A stretch of 64,000 nucleotides of DNA from Flavobacteriaceae bacterium LYZ1037. Lineage in GTDB: Bacteria; Bacteroidota; Bacteroidia; Flavobacteriales; Flavobacteriaceae. The notes beneath the pieces were generated by a model. That model did no database searches and was not told where the DNA came from. It saw only the letters and a program-made list of their open reading frames with translations. This document shows, one piece after another, positions 47,709-56,903 of the stretch. Each line of letters opens with the position of its first letter. The first letter of the stretch is position 1. Position numbers and translations under genes: made by a program. Location of the stretch: positions 124,001-188,000 of the forward strand of contig QFWS01000002.1 of the NCBI GenBank assembly GCA_003144015.1, read 5' to 3'.

Positions 47709-49181
47709 TTATCTAAAATTTTTCCCATAATTTGTAGGGTAGTTTCCACAGTCGTAAAAATTACCTGAAGCTTCGAAGTTAGAACCATAAGTAGCATCTA
47801 TAGCTCTCATCATTTCATTAGCCATAACAGCATAGCCTCTAGAGGTTAAATGGATTCCATCTAAACTTACTAAACCTCCAGTAACCAAATCTGTTGTTAG
47901 TGTAAAATCTCCAGAATCAATACCACTTGTTGAAGCTTCTATTAAAATACTTTTGAAATCAACCAAGGCTAGACCTTTTGTTGAAGCAACAGATTCAATA
48001 GTAACATTATAAGCATCAGTAGCATTTCTTATAGCTAGTTGTTCTTGAGGTGTTAATGCCCATTTGTCTTCTAATGGAATTTGTGTTCCATATCCTTGTG
48101 GAATTAAAGTAGACAATGTTAATACAAATAAATCATCTGATGTTGATTGTCTGTAGCTAGGAATTCCATAAACGGTTAAATCTGTTAAATCTTCATCAAT
48201 TAACACCATGGCATTAGTTTCAGACTCTTCAAATACAATTGTTCTAGCAGCAGCTTCATCAGCAGTTATAAGACCGTTTGCAAGAGCAAATTGTAAACCA
48301 CCATTATATGTTGCATATCCAATATTTAATTGTTGCGCTGTTCCAGCACCTAATGGAATTGGGTTATAAGGTACTCTAGTAAAATGAGGTAAACTAGTAA
48401 TATAAGGTACATTGGTAACAACTCCTTTGGCACCATTTAATATTAAAGCGTCAACAGCAGCATTAAAAGCTCCAGCAAACACCATTGGGTCTGTAATATC
48501 ATTATTTCCATAAGTTGCAGGGTTAAAATTTCCTGTTTGGTCTACACCTGAACCACCTGAAGTAGCATAAGAAAGCACATCGTTTCCACCTATTTCAGAT
48601 AGCGTAAAAAATGTTGGGCTTTGAGCTACAGCATCTCCCATCATTGAAGCCATTGGGTTAGATGCCATTCGACCAAAATATGGATTTGCAAAGCCATAGC
48701 CTTCAACACCTAAATGGAAACTCTTTGCGCCAGGTACTCCAATGTTGTTAAAAGAGCCACTTAAAACAGTTGTTGCTTCAGTAGTTGGAGTATCTTGTAA
48801 TGGTGTTGGGCTTGAAGTACTAAGATCAAAATATAATCTTTGAGCAAAACTTCCATCAGGCATCTGCATGCCATTAAATAAAAGCCCACCAATATTATCA
48901 CTCATTAGAGGTTGAGAAAAGTTGCCTCCACCTAACATGTCAAATTTCATAGATAATAAATTAGGAAAAGAATTTTCCTGTGAAGCTATAAATAGTGCAT
49001 TATCTGTAAATCCAGCAGAAAAAGAAGCTCCTACAGCAACGTAATTAGAAAAATCGGCTTCACCTGCTACTAAAGGAGGTAAATTATCGTTCATTGAAGA
49101 TGAAGAATCATCATCGTTATTACAAGCTGTAAAACCTAAAAGAACAGCTAGTAACCATATATATTTTGTTTTCATTTTCAT
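47709..49181 (-). CDS. SGNH/GDSL hydrolase-type outer-membrane lipoprotein
   Basis: 490 residues from the ATG at 49181. The N-terminal lipobox is LLGFTAC with NNDDDSSSS after the Cys, so a lipid-anchored and probably surface-exposed protein. The SGNH blocks are AVGASFSAGF (the GDSL position reads G-A-S, Ser as nucleophile), NNIGVPGAKS (Gly block), SEIGGNDVLSYA (GND) and, near the end, SLDGIHLTSRG (DxxH). A start 48 nt further upstream would run into the TonB receptor gene. It follows the receptor gene by four bases and almost certainly acts with it. The ester substrate is unknown. Confidence 0.85.
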   Translation of the reverse strand: MKMKTKYIWLLAVLLGFTACNNDDDSSSSMNDNLPPLVAGEADFSNYVAVGASFSAGFTDNALFIASQENSFPNLLSMKFDMLGGGNFSQPLMSDNIGGLLFNGMQMPDGSFAQRLYFDLSTSSPTPLQDTPTTEATTVLSGSFNNIGVPGAKSFHLGVEGYGFANPYFGRMASNPMASMMGDAVAQSPTFFTLSEIGGNDVLSYATSGGSGVDQTGNFNPATYGNNDITDPMVFAGAFNAAVDALILNGAKGVVTNVPYITSLPHFTRVPYNPIPLGAGTAQQLNIGYATYNGGLQFALANGLITADEAAARTIVFEESETNAMVLIDEDLTDLTVYGIPSYRQSTSDDLFVLTLSTLIPQGYGTQIPLEDKWALTPQEQLAIRNATDAYNVTIESVASTKGLALVDFKSILIEASTSGIDSGDFTLTTDLVTGGLVSLDGIHLTSRGYAVMANEMMRAIDATYGSNFEASGNFYDCGNYPTNYGKNFR

Positions 49182-49185
49182 TTTT

Positions 49186-51969
49186 TTATAAGTTATTAAT
49201 TGTCCAAGAAGCATAATATATAGAACCAATGCTTCCAGTTCCTATTGCTGTATAATATTCTTGACCTAAAGCGTTAGATGCACCTATTTTAAAAGTTGAT
49301 TTAATTTTTGGTACTCTATAGTTTATTTGTGCATCTAAAGTATGGTATGAAGGAATGTCTCCATCTCCAAATGTTGCTTCCCAATAGTAAGAATCGCTCC
49401 ATTTCCATGCCACATTAAAGCCTAAGTTTTTAACCACTTCAGTATGACCAAATGCTAATTTTACTTTATGTTCTGGAGTGTTAAAACTAGTTCTGAAATC
49501 TGGATTAGCAGCTTGATCAAAATCTTGTTTTGTATAGGTATAACTTCCATCTAAATCGAAATCTCCTAATACTTTAACACCAACACCTATTGAGCCACCA
49601 TAAGAATTAACATCTGCATCAGAATTTGTATATGTTTGGTATACTTGGTAATCTTCATTAGCAAGAGCAGCCAAAGACAAGGAATTATCTCCTACTGTTC
49701 CATAATATGGTGCTACAACGTTTTCATTTGAAATAAAATCTTTATACTTGTTATAGTATACACTTAAATCTACAGTAACTTTATTTAATTTTCCTCTATA
49801 ACCTACTTCCACTGAAGTTACTTGTTCTGGTTTTACTAATTCTGGATTTCCTACTTTTAAATCTGCAGGGTTTTCTGTTTCAGCAAAAGTTTGAACTGAA
49901 GATGCTGAGTAAGAATTTTGGTAAGCAGCAACTCCTGTTTGTGTAATTACTGCATCTTGGCCATATACAACTTGACCAGTTGTACTTACATCAAAGTTTC
50001 TAGAGTATCTAGCTGGGTTGTCTGGAGCTCCACCAATTAATATAGCACGTCCTGCATCTAATCCAATAAATAAATCTTGTGTAGTTGGATTTCTAAATCC
50101 AGTTTGGAAAGATCCTCTAATGTTATGATTTCTATTAATTGTTAAACCTGCAGAAATTCTAGGAGATACAAAACCATCGAAAAATTCTGATTTATCGTAA
50201 CGAGCAGAACCAGTAAGTTTTAATTCTAAATCATCACTTAATTCAAATTGTTTTTGTAGTTGTGTATAGATTCCATATTCAGAATAATTGATAGATCCAT
50301 CGTAATCTGTGTAAATGGTACCAGAAGAATTAAGATCGTATTGTCTGTAAGAACCACCTGCTTGTATTTCGACAACATCCCAAAGGTGTGTAAAATTGTA
50401 ATTAGCATCAGAATGGTAATATTTAGATGCATCTTGGAATTTAGATCCAGTAGTTAAATCTGGGTCATTAATACTTCTAGTGTATGCTTCATTAAAACCT
50501 GTTGATCCTGGTTCATAACGACCGTATTCTGCAGCAGCACGACCTATCGCATGTGCTTCATCATTTGTTGCTCCACCTAAGGTAGCTTGAAAATAATTAC
50601 CTACATATTCACCAAAATAAGTTTCATCGTCTTTCCAGGCTCTGTTAATGTTAATTCCAGTAAACACCATATCGTAAGAATCTCCAGCTTTATCTGCAAC
50701 TACATAACCTCTAACAAAGAAGTTGTCGTTTCTAAATTCTATTTTGTGTTGTTGTTGGAAAAAGTTATCGATATTATAACGGTTGGTTCCTTGGTAAATA
50801 GTAGATCCGGTACCTACTTTACCTACATAAGCAACTTCAAAATCGTTAGCCCAAGGACGGTAGTATAATCCCCAATCTGCTTTAATGCTTTCTGCATTAT
50901 AATCGGTTAATACTTTTTCTTCATAACCTACTCTACTAACATCCACCGATGGAACTAAAGCTTCAGCTCCAGCAGGAAGAATGCCTTTGTCTATTAATTT
51001 AACAGCAACTTCTCTAATATCGGTTGATACTTCATCTCCATAGATGTTATACCCATCATAACCTACACTAGCTCTAGTTGCTCCAGTACCTGGTTTCCCT
51101 TGGTAGTTATTAGCAACCCAGTCTGTTCCTTTTAACCATCCAAAGTTTACTTTAGCGGCAAATTTATCACTGAATTTTGCAGCAAAACGAACGCCTACAT
51201 CTCTGTAAGTGTTATCCCCAGCTGCATCCTGAGAGGTAATACCTTGTTTGTAATACCCGCTGATACCTTGAACATCGAAAGGACTTTTACTTCTCATGAA
51301 AAGGATTCCATTAAAAGCATTTGCTCCATATAAAGCAGATGCTGCACCTGGCAGTAACTCAACACTCATCACATCAGTTTCAATCATACCTACTAAGTTT
51401 CCTATAGGGAAGTTTAAAGCAGGAGTCGAGTTGTCCATACCATCTACTAATTGCATAAAACGCGTATTAGCAAAGGTGGCAAAACCTCTTGTGTTAATGG
51501 AGTTAAATGTTAAACTGTTAGAATTGACATCAACACCTTTTAAGTTTTCTAAACCGTTGTAAAAATCTGCAGAAGCCGTGTTTTTAATTTCTTTTAATCC
51601 AAAACGTTCAACAGTTACTGGCGATTCGAAAATTCTTTCAGGAGTTCTAGAAGCAGAAATAACTACTTCGTCTAAAGACGTTCCTTCTTTCAAGATAAAA
51701 TTAGCGGTTTGATTATTCGCTGTAATTTCTTGAGATTCAGTACTAAAACCAATGTTGCTTGCCTGTAAAGTAAAAGGGGGCTCTTGGCTTACTGTTAAGT
51801 AGAAGTTTCCGTCAAAATCTGTGACGGTACCACTTGATGTACCCATTATGATAACGTTTGCTCCAGGAATTGGCTGACTGTTTTCGTCCGTAACAATTCC
51901 TGAAATTGTTGTTTGTGAATATGTTATTCCACAGATAAACAACAATAAAAGTGAAAAGATTGATTTCAT
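49186..51969 (-). CDS. TonB-dependent outer-membrane receptor
   Basis: 927 residues. Residues 1-18 are a signal peptide (MKSIFSLLLLFICGITYS), followed by a carboxypeptidase-like beta-sandwich at about 20-100 (SGIVTDENSQPIPGANVIIMG, which also serves as the TonB-box-side domain). A plug at about 105-230 (ASRTPERIFESPVTVERF, LPGAASALYGANAFNGILFM) and a 22-stranded barrel ending in the aromatic-rich IYYASWTINNL complete it. It takes up a ligand too large for porins, using the TonB energy system. The SGNH lipoprotein gene four bases downstream implies an ester- or lipid-containing ligand, but this is inference. A perfect palindrome lies upstream at 52042-52057. Confidence 0.92.
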   Translation of the reverse strand: MKSIFSLLLLFICGITYSQTTISGIVTDENSQPIPGANVIIMGTSSGTVTDFDGNFYLTVSQEPPFTLQASNIGFSTESQEITANNQTANFILKEGTSLDEVVISASRTPERIFESPVTVERFGLKEIKNTASADFYNGLENLKGVDVNSNSLTFNSINTRGFATFANTRFMQLVDGMDNSTPALNFPIGNLVGMIETDVMSVELLPGAASALYGANAFNGILFMRSKSPFDVQGISGYYKQGITSQDAAGDNTYRDVGVRFAAKFSDKFAAKVNFGWLKGTDWVANNYQGKPGTGATRASVGYDGYNIYGDEVSTDIREVAVKLIDKGILPAGAEALVPSVDVSRVGYEEKVLTDYNAESIKADWGLYYRPWANDFEVAYVGKVGTGSTIYQGTNRYNIDNFFQQQHKIEFRNDNFFVRGYVVADKAGDSYDMVFTGININRAWKDDETYFGEYVGNYFQATLGGATNDEAHAIGRAAAEYGRYEPGSTGFNEAYTRSINDPDLTTGSKFQDASKYYHSDANYNFTHLWDVVEIQAGGSYRQYDLNSSGTIYTDYDGSINYSEYGIYTQLQKQFELSDDLELKLTGSARYDKSEFFDGFVSPRISAGLTINRNHNIRGSFQTGFRNPTTQDLFIGLDAGRAILIGGAPDNPARYSRNFDVSTTGQVVYGQDAVITQTGVAAYQNSYSASSVQTFAETENPADLKVGNPELVKPEQVTSVEVGYRGKLNKVTVDLSVYYNKYKDFISNENVVAPYYGTVGDNSLSLAALANEDYQVYQTYTNSDADVNSYGGSIGVGVKVLGDFDLDGSYTYTKQDFDQAANPDFRTSFNTPEHKVKLAFGHTEVVKNLGFNVAWKWSDSYYWEATFGDGDIPSYHTLDAQINYRVPKIKSTFKIGASNALGQEYYTAIGTGSIGSIYYASWTINNL

Positions 51970-52041
51970 TTTATAGTTTTAGTTAATTATTATTAGGCAA
52001 TATATATAATATTATGAAAACTTTAAGAAGTTTTTTAGAAA

Positions 52042-52057
52042 ATTATGCGCGCATAAT
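52042..52057. promoter_or_regulatory. 16-bp perfect palindrome in the divergent region
   Basis: ATTATGCGCGCATAAT is its own reverse complement over all 16 bases. It lies 73 nt upstream of the TonB receptor and 138 nt upstream of the sulfotransferase cassette, a place where an operator would be useful. It has no T-run and is not a terminator. Confidence 0.45.
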
Positions 52058-52165
52058 AAATTTTTAACAAAAAAGACTGTTAAAAATTGTGGTATCATCA
52101 AAATATGTAGGTTTTGTTGAGAATACAAATTTTTACTGTGCAATCAGTCGCGTAATTTTTTATTC

Positions 52166-52173
52166 TATATTTG
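52166..52173 (+). promoter_or_regulatory. -7 promoter box of the sulfotransferase cassette
   Basis: TATATTTG, a full TAnnTTTG match. It overlaps the TTG at 52171, so that codon cannot be the start; transcripts would begin near 52179, just before the ATG at 52195. Confidence 0.5.
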
Positions 52174-52194
52174 TTTGACTATAAATGTATTTAT

Positions 52195-53508
52195 ATGAAA
52201 ATAATAAAGAAAATTGCTTTAGTAATCATTGTCCTTTTTTTATTAATGGTTTGGAGTGGGCTTGTAAGAAATGTTAGTTTAGGAGAACGAAGTTTAGGAA
52301 TATTAACAGAGCCTGTTAAATCTTTTTCTGAAGTATTATCAAATATAAAAAAAACGTACACTTATATATTTAAAGCTCCAGATTATTATATTAAAACCAA
52401 AGATACAGACGCATTAAACATTAATAATTTAGATTATAATTTGTACGGATTATATTCTTACAGAAATGGTGATGCTTTTAAAATTGAGTTAAAAAACTTC
52501 AAAGATAATTCGATAAAACATGAATGGCAGGTTCCTGTAAGTAGATTATCTGAAGCCTACCAAGTAGATGGGAATGACAGATTATATCCTGCAACTCTCA
52601 TGCAAAATTTTGATATTATTGTGTCTTGTAACGAAAGGCCAGGATTACTTAGAATGGATTCTAACTCTAAAGAAAAATGGTTTAATAATGATTTTATTTT
52701 TCATCATGCTATGAACTTAGATTCCTTAGGACATATGTGGATTCCAGCTGTAAAACATGAAAATGGCCTCATGGTACCAATGACAGTTTCGGTTGAAGGA
52801 CATACCACTAATTATCGAGACGATTTAATAGTTCAGGTAGATGCAAACACAGGAAAAACGCTTTATAGTAAATCGCTAACAGAAATTTTTCTAGAAAATA
52901 ATTTAGCACATTTAATAAATAAAAGTCCTTATGTTATTGACCCATTTCACCTAAACGATATTCAACCTGTTTTAGAAAGTACTGATTATTTTAAGGAAGG
53001 TGATTTGTTCTTAAGTTTTAGAAGTAATTCTCTTGTAGTTCAATTTAGACCCTTAACAAATAAAGTTATTAAAGTTATTGAAGGACCATTCACGTTTCAG
53101 CATGATATAGATATTATTTCTCCAAACTCTATTGCTATTTTAAATAATAATACCATAGTAACTCAAGTTAGTTATAATGAAATTGAATTTAAACCAACAA
53201 ATCAGTCGATTGAGCGAAAAATAAACCATTCGAATGTACTTATTTATAACTTTGAGGAAGATGCTTATAGTTCTCTTTATGAAGCCCAATTTATAGAGCA
53301 TGATATTTTTACTGGAGCAGAAGGTTTATATCGTTTGTTTCCTAATGGAGATTTGTTTTTTGAAGAACAAGGATCAGGAATATTATGGGTTATTAATCAA
53401 TCTGGTGTCGTTTTAAAAGCCACGTTGAAAAGCGATATTGAAGGCTATCATTATTTACCTAATTGGACGACAACCTATTTAGATAGTGAGTTGGAATCTT
53501 TAAAATAA
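52195..53508 (+). CDS. Arylsulfotransferase (ASST)-like membrane-anchored protein
   Basis: 437 residues. Helix 4-22 (IKKIALVIIVLFLLMVWSG) anchors it to the membrane with the rest outside. The body resembles the PAPS-independent arylsulfate sulfotransferase propeller: the His pair HHAMNLDSLGHMW at 170-182, DPFHLNDIQPV at 249-259 and FQHDIDIISPNS at 301-312 keep the order of the catalytic and oxyanion His of ASST. The protein is shorter than the 598-residue E. coli enzyme. It would move a sulfate group between phenolic donors and an acceptor, but activity is unproven. The ATG is chosen because the upstream TTG overlaps the promoter. Confidence 0.75.
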   Translation: MKIIKKIALVIIVLFLLMVWSGLVRNVSLGERSLGILTEPVKSFSEVLSNIKKTYTYIFKAPDYYIKTKDTDALNINNLDYNLYGLYSYRNGDAFKIELKNFKDNSIKHEWQVPVSRLSEAYQVDGNDRLYPATLMQNFDIIVSCNERPGLLRMDSNSKEKWFNNDFIFHHAMNLDSLGHMWIPAVKHENGLMVPMTVSVEGHTTNYRDDLIVQVDANTGKTLYSKSLTEIFLENNLAHLINKSPYVIDPFHLNDIQPVLESTDYFKEGDLFLSFRSNSLVVQFRPLTNKVIKVIEGPFTFQHDIDIISPNSIAILNNNTIVTQVSYNEIEFKPTNQSIERKINHSNVLIYNFEEDAYSSLYEAQFIEHDIFTGAEGLYRLFPNGDLFFEEQGSGILWVINQSGVVLKATLKSDIEGYHYLPNWTTTYLDSELESLK

Positions 53509-53513
53509 AAATT

Positions 53514-53660
53514 ATGTCATTATACATTGGCCCTGGAATAGGACTTGGAACACTTTTAATTATTGTTTTTATTATATTATTAGTGATTTTTGCTTTTGGA
53601 ATTGTTTTATGGATTCCTATAAAACAATTTTTTCGAAAAATATTTAGAAAAAAACAATGA
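53514..53660 (+). CDS. 48-residue membrane protein with IGPGIG start
   Basis: The frame begins MSLYIGPGIGLGTLLIIVFI, continues as a hydrophobic helix to about residue 33, and ends with a basic tail (PIKQFFRKIFRKKQ). The TGA overlaps the ATG of the next gene in ATGA, and it starts five bases after the ASST-like gene, so all three are one transcript and this one is translationally coupled. Small proteins of the form YIGPG plus helix plus Pro-Ile-Lys-Arg-rich tail seem to recur near surface-polymer genes, but I rely on memory for that. The role is unknown. Confidence 0.7.
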   Translation: MSLYIGPGIGLGTLLIIVFIILLVIFAFGIVLWIPIKQFFRKIFRKKQ

Positions 53661-55045
53661 TTTATTACACACTTTTAGGTGTTTCTGGAATTATTTTTTC
53701 TAGTTTACTTATTTATTTTCGCAAACATTTTTTTGTTGCCTTAGAATCTACTTTAGGTTTATCTAATGCTGTATTATCTAAAGATGAAGAAACTGTCAAG
53801 CAAAAGAAACTAATAGTTGCGTTAAAAAGAATGTTAGCTTCTTTAGGTATTTCCATTGGCTTAATTTGTGTTATTATTATTTTGACCTGTATTCCGATTT
53901 ATATTTTTAAGTTGATGAAGCGTGTAACTCTTCAAGATTTAGATTTAAGCTCTATTTGGTTTATAATTAGTTTTTCAATAGGAACAATTCTTCCTTTTTT
54001 AATTCATAGAAAAAAACCTACCGAAGATTATTCCGAAGTATCCATTCTTTTTCACAAGCTCATTTTAAACAATTACAACTTGTCTAAAATGTTGTTTTCT
54101 TTCGACCGTAGATTTAAAAAAGGGGAAAGAATACAAGACAAAGACACTTTTTTAATTGTTTCTGGTTTAGCTAGAGCTGGAACAACAAGTTTAACAGACC
54201 AACTGTTTAAAGCTGGAGCTTTTAGTTCTTTAGATTATTCGAATATGCCTTTATTGTTAGCACCTAATCTTTGGAAAAAAATGTACAATCCAAAAAAGGT
54301 AACTTTAAAAGAACGCAAACATGGTGACAAAATGTTATTTGGTCTAAACACAATTGAAGCACTCGAAGAATATTTTTTTAAAGTGTTTTTAAATGATGAA
54401 TTTATTTCTGATTATTATTTAGAAAAGCACGAAATTAATGATGAGGTTTATAGTAACTATATTAAATACCAATCTTTAATCCGACAAGATAACAATGCAA
54501 CATATCTTTCTAAAAATAATAATATTATTTTAAGATATGAATCGTTGCGTCAATATAATAAAGCGTTCAAAATTATTTTTTTATTTAGAAAGCCAGAAGA
54601 GCATGCCTATTCTCTATTGAATCAACATCAACGTTTTTCAGAATTTCAAAATGAAGATGAATTTATGCAAACCTATTTAAACTGGTTAGGACATCATGAA
54701 TTTGGACAAAACCAGAAAGTCTTTAAATTTAGTGATGAAAAACCTGTCATTTCATACGATAAAAACACCTTAGATTACTGGTTATGTATTTGGCAAAACT
54801 ATTACAGTTATCTGATGAATCTAGTTGATGATGACTATTTGCTAATTGAATATGAAGATTATTTAAATAAGCCAAAAGAGGTGTTACAATATATTGAAAA
54901 CAGCATGAACATGTCTTTTGATTATTCGTACATAGAACCCTTTACAAATACAAGAAAAATAGACACATCCAATTGCGACCCAAAAATTTTGGAAACTACA
55001 GAGAGCATTTATCAAAAACTAAAACTTAAAAAACGTAAATTTTAA
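53657..55045 (+). CDS. Membrane-anchored PAPS-type sulfotransferase
   Basis: 462 residues with hydrophobic stretches at about 4-20, 64-85 and 99-116 before a cytoplasmic catalytic domain. The 5'-phosphosulfate loop is SGLARAGTTSL (169-179), followed by the family block FSSLDYSNMPLLLAPNLW. The 3'-phosphate strand is FLFRKPEEHAYSLLNQ at about 310-325, and YLLIEYEDYLNKPKEVL later is typical. It would transfer sulfate from PAPS to a hydroxyl of a carbohydrate or lipid. The gene overlaps the 48-residue membrane protein gene and ends four bases from the convergent glmS gene. Confidence 0.82.
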   Translation: MIYYTLLGVSGIIFSSLLIYFRKHFFVALESTLGLSNAVLSKDEETVKQKKLIVALKRMLASLGISIGLICVIIILTCIPIYIFKLMKRVTLQDLDLSSIWFIISFSIGTILPFLIHRKKPTEDYSEVSILFHKLILNNYNLSKMLFSFDRRFKKGERIQDKDTFLIVSGLARAGTTSLTDQLFKAGAFSSLDYSNMPLLLAPNLWKKMYNPKKVTLKERKHGDKMLFGLNTIEALEEYFFKVFLNDEFISDYYLEKHEINDEVYSNYIKYQSLIRQDNNATYLSKNNNIILRYESLRQYNKAFKIIFLFRKPEEHAYSLLNQHQRFSEFQNEDEFMQTYLNWLGHHEFGQNQKVFKFSDEKPVISYDKNTLDYWLCIWQNYYSYLMNLVDDDYLLIEYEDYLNKPKEVLQYIENSMNMSFDYSYIEPFTNTRKIDTSNCDPKILETTESIYQKLKLKKRKF

Positions 55046-55049
55046 TAAG

Positions 55050-56897
55050 CTATTCTACTGTAACAGATTTTGCTAGGTTTCTAGGTTGATCTACATTTTT
55101 TTCTAACATAACTGCTATATGGTAAGATAACAGTTGTAAAGGAATGGTCGTAAGTAAAGGCGATAAAGACTCTAACGATTCTGGTACCTCAATAACATAA
55201 TCGGCTAATTTTTTCACGTTGACATCTCCTTCAGTAACTATTCCAATAATTTTACCTTGTCTTGCTTTTATTTCTTCAATATTACTAACTACTTTTTCAT
55301 AATGCCCTTTTTTAGTTGCTATAACAACAACAGGCATGTTTTCGTCGATTAATGCAATTGGACCATGTTTCATTTCTGCAGCTGGATAACCTTCTGCATG
55401 TATATAAGAAATCTCTTTGAGTTTTAAAGCACCTTCAAGAGCAACTGGAAAATTATAACCTCTACCTAAGTATAAGAAGTTACGAGCATTCTTATATTTT
55501 GCGGCTATCATTTTTATATGCTCTTCAGATTTGAGCGCTTTTTCAACCTTCTCTGGAATTAATTCTAATTCTTGAAGATGATATCTATAATCCGAGTTCG
55601 AAATTTCTCCTTTTACTTTAGCTAATTTTAGGGCTATTAAAGTTAAAAGGGTAATTTGAGTTGTAAAGGCTTTAGTAGATGCCACTCCAATTTCAGGTCC
55701 AGCATGCGTATAAGCTCCAGCATGTGTTTCTCTAGCTATAGAAGAGCCAACTACGTTACAAACGCCAAAAACAAAAGCACCATGTGTTTTAGCTAATTTT
55801 ATGGCAGCCAATGTATCTGCAGTTTCACCAGACTGTGAAATAGCAATAACCACATCTTTATTGGTAATTACTGGATTTCTATATCTAAACTCTGAAGCAT
55901 ACTCAACTTCAACAGGAATCCTTGCCATGTCTTCAAAAATATATTCTGCAACTAAACCTGCATGCCAAGATGTACCACAAGCTACGATGATAATTCTATT
56001 GGCATTAATAAATTTTTCAATATTATCATCGATACCAGCCATTCTAATGATGCCTTCTTTTACAAGCATTCTACCTCTATAGGTGTCTTTGATAGCGCTA
56101 GGCTGTTCGAAAATCTCTTTAAGCATAAAGTGATCGTAACCACCTTTTTCAATTTGCTCTAAATTCATTTGTAGTTCTTGAACATAAGGGTCTACTAACG
56201 AATCGTCTTTAATTTTTCTAATTTTTATTTCTTTGTTTGCCTTAATAATAGCCATTTCTTCATCTTCTAAATAAATGGCGTTTTTTGTATATTCTAAAAA
56301 AGGAGAGGCATCGCTAGCAATAAAAAACTCATTTTCTCCAACACCGACGGCTAAAGGGCTACCAAGTCTAGCAATAACTATTTCGTCTGGTTTGTTTTTA
56401 TCAAAAACAGCAATGGCATAAGCACCTACAACTTGGTTTAAGGCAACTTGAACAGCTTTTCCTAATTTTACGTTTTCTTTTGATTTTACGTCTTCAATTA
56501 AATTGATTAAAACCTCGGTGTCTGTATCAGATTTAAATGTGTAACCTCTTTTAACAAGCTCTTTTTTAAGAGATTCGTAATTTTCAATAATTCCGTTATG
56601 GATAATTACTAAATCGCCAGAATTTGAATAATGTGGATGTGCATTCACGTCGTTTGGAACGCCATGAGTTGCCCAACGTGTATGACCAATACCTATGGAG
56701 CCATTTGTAGAAATTTCTTTATTAACTCTTTTTTCTAAGTCTGCAACTTTCCCTTTAGTTTTAGATACTTTAAGATTTTTTCCGTCAAATAATGCAATTC
56801 CTGCACTATCATAGCCACGATATTCTAATCTTTTAAGTCCTTCTATAATTATTGGGAAGGCATCACGATGTCCAATGTATCCTACAATTCCACACAT
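55050..56897 (-). CDS. glmS: Glutamine-fructose-6-phosphate transaminase (isomerizing)
   Basis: A 615-residue enzyme making glucosamine-6-phosphate, the entry to peptidoglycan and lipid A precursors. Cys2 of MCGIVGYIGHR becomes the N-terminal nucleophile of the glutaminase domain (1-240), with RLEYRGYDSAG and GHTRWATHG. Two SIS sugar-isomerase domains (about 285-610) hold ACGTSWHAG, AISQSGETADT and LGRGYNFPVALEGALKLKE; the end DQPRNLAKSVTVE is universal. A six-base gap separates it from the DUF4270 gene. No ribozyme-type leader is seen. Confidence 0.96.
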   Translation of the reverse strand: MCGIVGYIGHRDAFPIIIEGLKRLEYRGYDSAGIALFDGKNLKVSKTKGKVADLEKRVNKEISTNGSIGIGHTRWATHGVPNDVNAHPHYSNSGDLVIIHNGIIENYESLKKELVKRGYTFKSDTDTEVLINLIEDVKSKENVKLGKAVQVALNQVVGAYAIAVFDKNKPDEIVIARLGSPLAVGVGENEFFIASDASPFLEYTKNAIYLEDEEMAIIKANKEIKIRKIKDDSLVDPYVQELQMNLEQIEKGGYDHFMLKEIFEQPSAIKDTYRGRMLVKEGIIRMAGIDDNIEKFINANRIIIVACGTSWHAGLVAEYIFEDMARIPVEVEYASEFRYRNPVITNKDVVIAISQSGETADTLAAIKLAKTHGAFVFGVCNVVGSSIARETHAGAYTHAGPEIGVASTKAFTTQITLLTLIALKLAKVKGEISNSDYRYHLQELELIPEKVEKALKSEEHIKMIAAKYKNARNFLYLGRGYNFPVALEGALKLKEISYIHAEGYPAAEMKHGPIALIDENMPVVVIATKKGHYEKVVSNIEEIKARQGKIIGIVTEGDVNVKKLADYVIEVPESLESLSPLLTTIPLQLLSYHIAVMLEKNVDQPRNLAKSVTVE

Positions 56898-56903
56898 AGT
56901 TTA

